DNA from: JBEVMS01 sp040508515
GTDB taxonomy: Bacteria > Pseudomonadota > Gammaproteobacteria > Xanthomonadales > Rhodanobacteraceae
DNA: 5,619 bases
Assembly (NCBI GenBank): GCA_040508515.1
Contig: JBEVMS010000017.1
Coordinates: 1-5,619, forward strand
Direction: 5' to 3'
Shown piece after piece: positions 4,217-5,619 of this stretch (positions are counted from its first letter, which is position 1; each line of letters starts with the position of its first letter). The translations under genes and the position numbers were made by a program. The notes below the pieces were generated by a model. That model was not told where the DNA came from and searched no databases. It was given only the letters and a program-made list of their open reading frames with translations.

Positions 4217-5619
4217 ATGCAATACATCTACACCATGAACGGGGTCAGCAAGATCGTTCCCCCGAAGCGGCAGATCATCAAGGACATCTCGCTGTCGTTC
4301 TTCCCCGGCGCCAAGATCGGCCTGCTCGGCTTGAACGGCTCGGGCAAGTCCACCGTGCTGAAGATCATGGCCGGCGTGGATACCGACTTCCAGGGCGAGG
4401 CGCGCGCGCAGCCCGGCGTCAAGGTCGGTTACCTGGCGCAGGAGCCGCAGCTGGACCCGGAAAAGACCGTGCGCGAAGCGGTCGAGGAAGGCGTCTCGGT
4501 GGTGCTGGACGCGCAAAAGCGCCTGGAAGAGGTCTACGCCGCCTATGCCGAGGATGGCGCCGACTTCGACAAGCTGGCCAAGGAGCAGGAAGCCCTGGAA
4601 AACCTGCTCGCCGCCAACGACGCGCACGCGCTGGAGCGCCAGCTGGAAGTGGCCGCCGACGCGCTGCGCCTGCCGGCGTGGGACGCCAAGATCGGGCCGC
4701 TGTCCGGCGGTGAGAAGCGCCGCGTGGCGTTGTGCCGCCTGCTGCTGTCCAAGCCGGACATGCTGCTGCTGGACGAACCGACCAACCATCTGGACGCCGA
4801 ATCGGTCGATTGGCTGGAAAAGTTCCTGCACGACTACCCCGGCACCGTGGTGGCGGTCACCCATGACCGCTACTTCCTGGACAACGCCGCCGAGTGGATC
4901 CTGGAACTGGACCGCGGCCGCGGCATTCCCTGGAAAGGCAACTACACCGAGTGGCTGGAACAGAAGGGCGAGCGTCTGGCCCGCGAAGAAGCCGCCGAAA
5001 AGGGGCGCCAGAAAGCGCTGGCACGCGAATTGGAGTGGGTGCGCTCGGCCGCCAAGGGTCGTCAGTCCAAGGGCAAGGCACGTATCAACCGCTTCGAGGA
5101 ACTGAACTCGGTCGAGTACCAGAAGCGCAACGAAACCAACGAGCTGTATATCCCGCCGGGCGAGCGCCTGGGCCAGGAAGTGATCGAGTTCAAGAACGTC
5201 ACCAAGTCGTTCGGCGACCGCGTGTTGATCGAAGACCTTTCCTTCAAGGTGCCGCCGGGCGCCATCGTCGGGGTGATCGGCCCCAACGGCGCCGGCAAGT
5301 CGACCCTGTTCAAGCTGATCACCGGCAATGAAACGCCCGATTCGGGCGAGGTCAAGCTGGGTCACACCGTGCAGCTGGCCTACGTCGACCAGTCGCGCGA
5401 CACGCTCGATCCGAACAAAAACGTCTGGCAGGAAGTGTCCGACGGCGCCGACATCATCACCATCGGCAAGTACGAGTTGCAGTCGCGCGCTTACATCGGC
5501 CGCTTCAACTTCAAGGGTACCGACCAGCAGAAGTTGGTCGGCAGCCTCTCCGGCGGTGAGCGCGGTCGCTTGCACATGGCCAAGACTCTGATGCAGGGCG
5601 GCAACGTGCTGCTGCTCGA
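4217..5619 (+). CDS. ettA: EttA, ABC-F translational throttle ATPase, C-terminus cut by the window edge
   Basis: EttA binds the ribosomal E site and gates the first elongation steps according to the ATP/ADP ratio. It is a cytoplasmic ABC-F protein with two ATPase domains and no membrane part. The visible 467 codons are nearly collinear with the E. coli protein (555 residues), so roughly 85-90 residues are missing. ATPase domain 1 has Walker A GLNGSGKST (38-46), Q-loop Q75, signature LSGGE (162-166), Walker B LLLDEP (183-188) with catalytic E187, and switch H216. The ribosome-contacting arm lies inside it (about 95-140). The tRNA-interacting linker is about 243-320, with the basic KGRQSKGKAR (280-289) and the conserved EYQKRNETNEL (300-310). 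Domain 2 has Walker A GPNGAGKST (355-363), Q392 and signature LSGGE (444-448), and is cut just before its Walker B aspartate. The ATG at 4217 has GGAG five bases upstream; a second ATG at codon 7 is less likely. It diverges from the LysR-type gene. All motifs in view are intact. Confidence 0.98.
   Translation, partial: MQYIYTMNGVSKIVPPKRQIIKDISLSFFPGAKIGLLGLNGSGKSTVLKIMAGVDTDFQGEARAQPGVKVGYLAQEPQLDPEKTVREAVEEGVSVVLDAQKRLEEVYAAYAEDGADFDKLAKEQEALENLLAANDAHALERQLEVAADALRLPAWDAKIGPLSGGEKRRVALCRLLLSKPDMLLLDEPTNHLDAESVDWLEKFLHDYPGTVVAVTHDRYFLDNAAEWILELDRGRGIPWKGNYTEWLEQKGERLAREEAAEKGRQKALARELEWVRSAAKGRQSKGKARINRFEELNSVEYQKRNETNELYIPPGERLGQEVIEFKNVTKSFGDRVLIEDLSFKVPPGAIVGVIGPNGAGKSTLFKLITGNETPDSGEVKLGHTVQLAYVDQSRDTLDPNKNVWQEVSDGADIITIGKYELQSRAYIGRFNFKGTDQQKLVGSLSGGERGRLHMAKTLMQGGNVLLL

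Noticed and set aside
4163..5575. A 470-codon minus-strand open frame covering ettA in antisense
   Set aside because: It is the complement of a clearly coding EttA frame with all ABC-F motifs. The antisense product is repetitive in Leu/Gly/Val/Gln and lacks any recognisable domain.

Overview
The window is GC-rich bacterial chromosome with a core-gene layout. The protein sequences (GlyA, NrdR, EttA) look gammaproteobacterial. The general style points to the Xanthomonadales, and my impression is nearer to Rhodanobacteraceae (Dyella, Rhodanobacter, Luteibacter, Frateuria) than to Xanthomonas itself. That placement is recall-based; no database search was possible. I see no mobile element, CRISPR array, tRNA or rRNA.

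Most of the window (positions 3851 down to 1) is read from the minus strand. In transcription order it holds a LysR-type regulator (3851-2919), glyA for serine hydroxymethyltransferase (2780-1512), an unrecognised 121-codon gene with a GTG start 7 nt after the glyA stop (1504-1139), a 46-codon reading frame that overlaps the end of that gene as GTGA (1142-1002), nrdR for the ribonucleotide reductase repressor (964-446), a 393-nt stretch without a convincing gene but with three inverted repeats (445-53), and the first 17 codons of what looks like ribD (52-1). The order glyA / unknown / nrdR / ribD groups one-carbon supply, deoxynucleotide control and riboflavin synthesis. The nrdR-ribD neighbourhood is a familiar gammaproteobacterial arrangement.

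On the plus strand, after a 365-nt divergent intergenic region with a clear sigma70 -10 box (TATAAT, 4133-4138), ettA starts at 4217 and runs off the right edge. It encodes an ABC-F translation factor. All first-domain ATPase motifs are visible, and the second domain is cut just before its Walker B aspartate.

The observation most worth checking is the unknown gene after glyA. Removing one TG from a GTGTG at its stop codon would fuse it cleanly to the 46-codon frame and give a 166-residue protein. Either the gene carries a two-base frameshift, or two tiny coupled genes sit here. Other points are a candidate leaderless promoter for nrdR, TTAGC/GCTAA palindromes between nrdR and ribD, and clustered CGCCAA/TTGGCG boxes around the ettA promoter. 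I did not find evidence of a new multi-gene system; the genes are mostly housekeeping.
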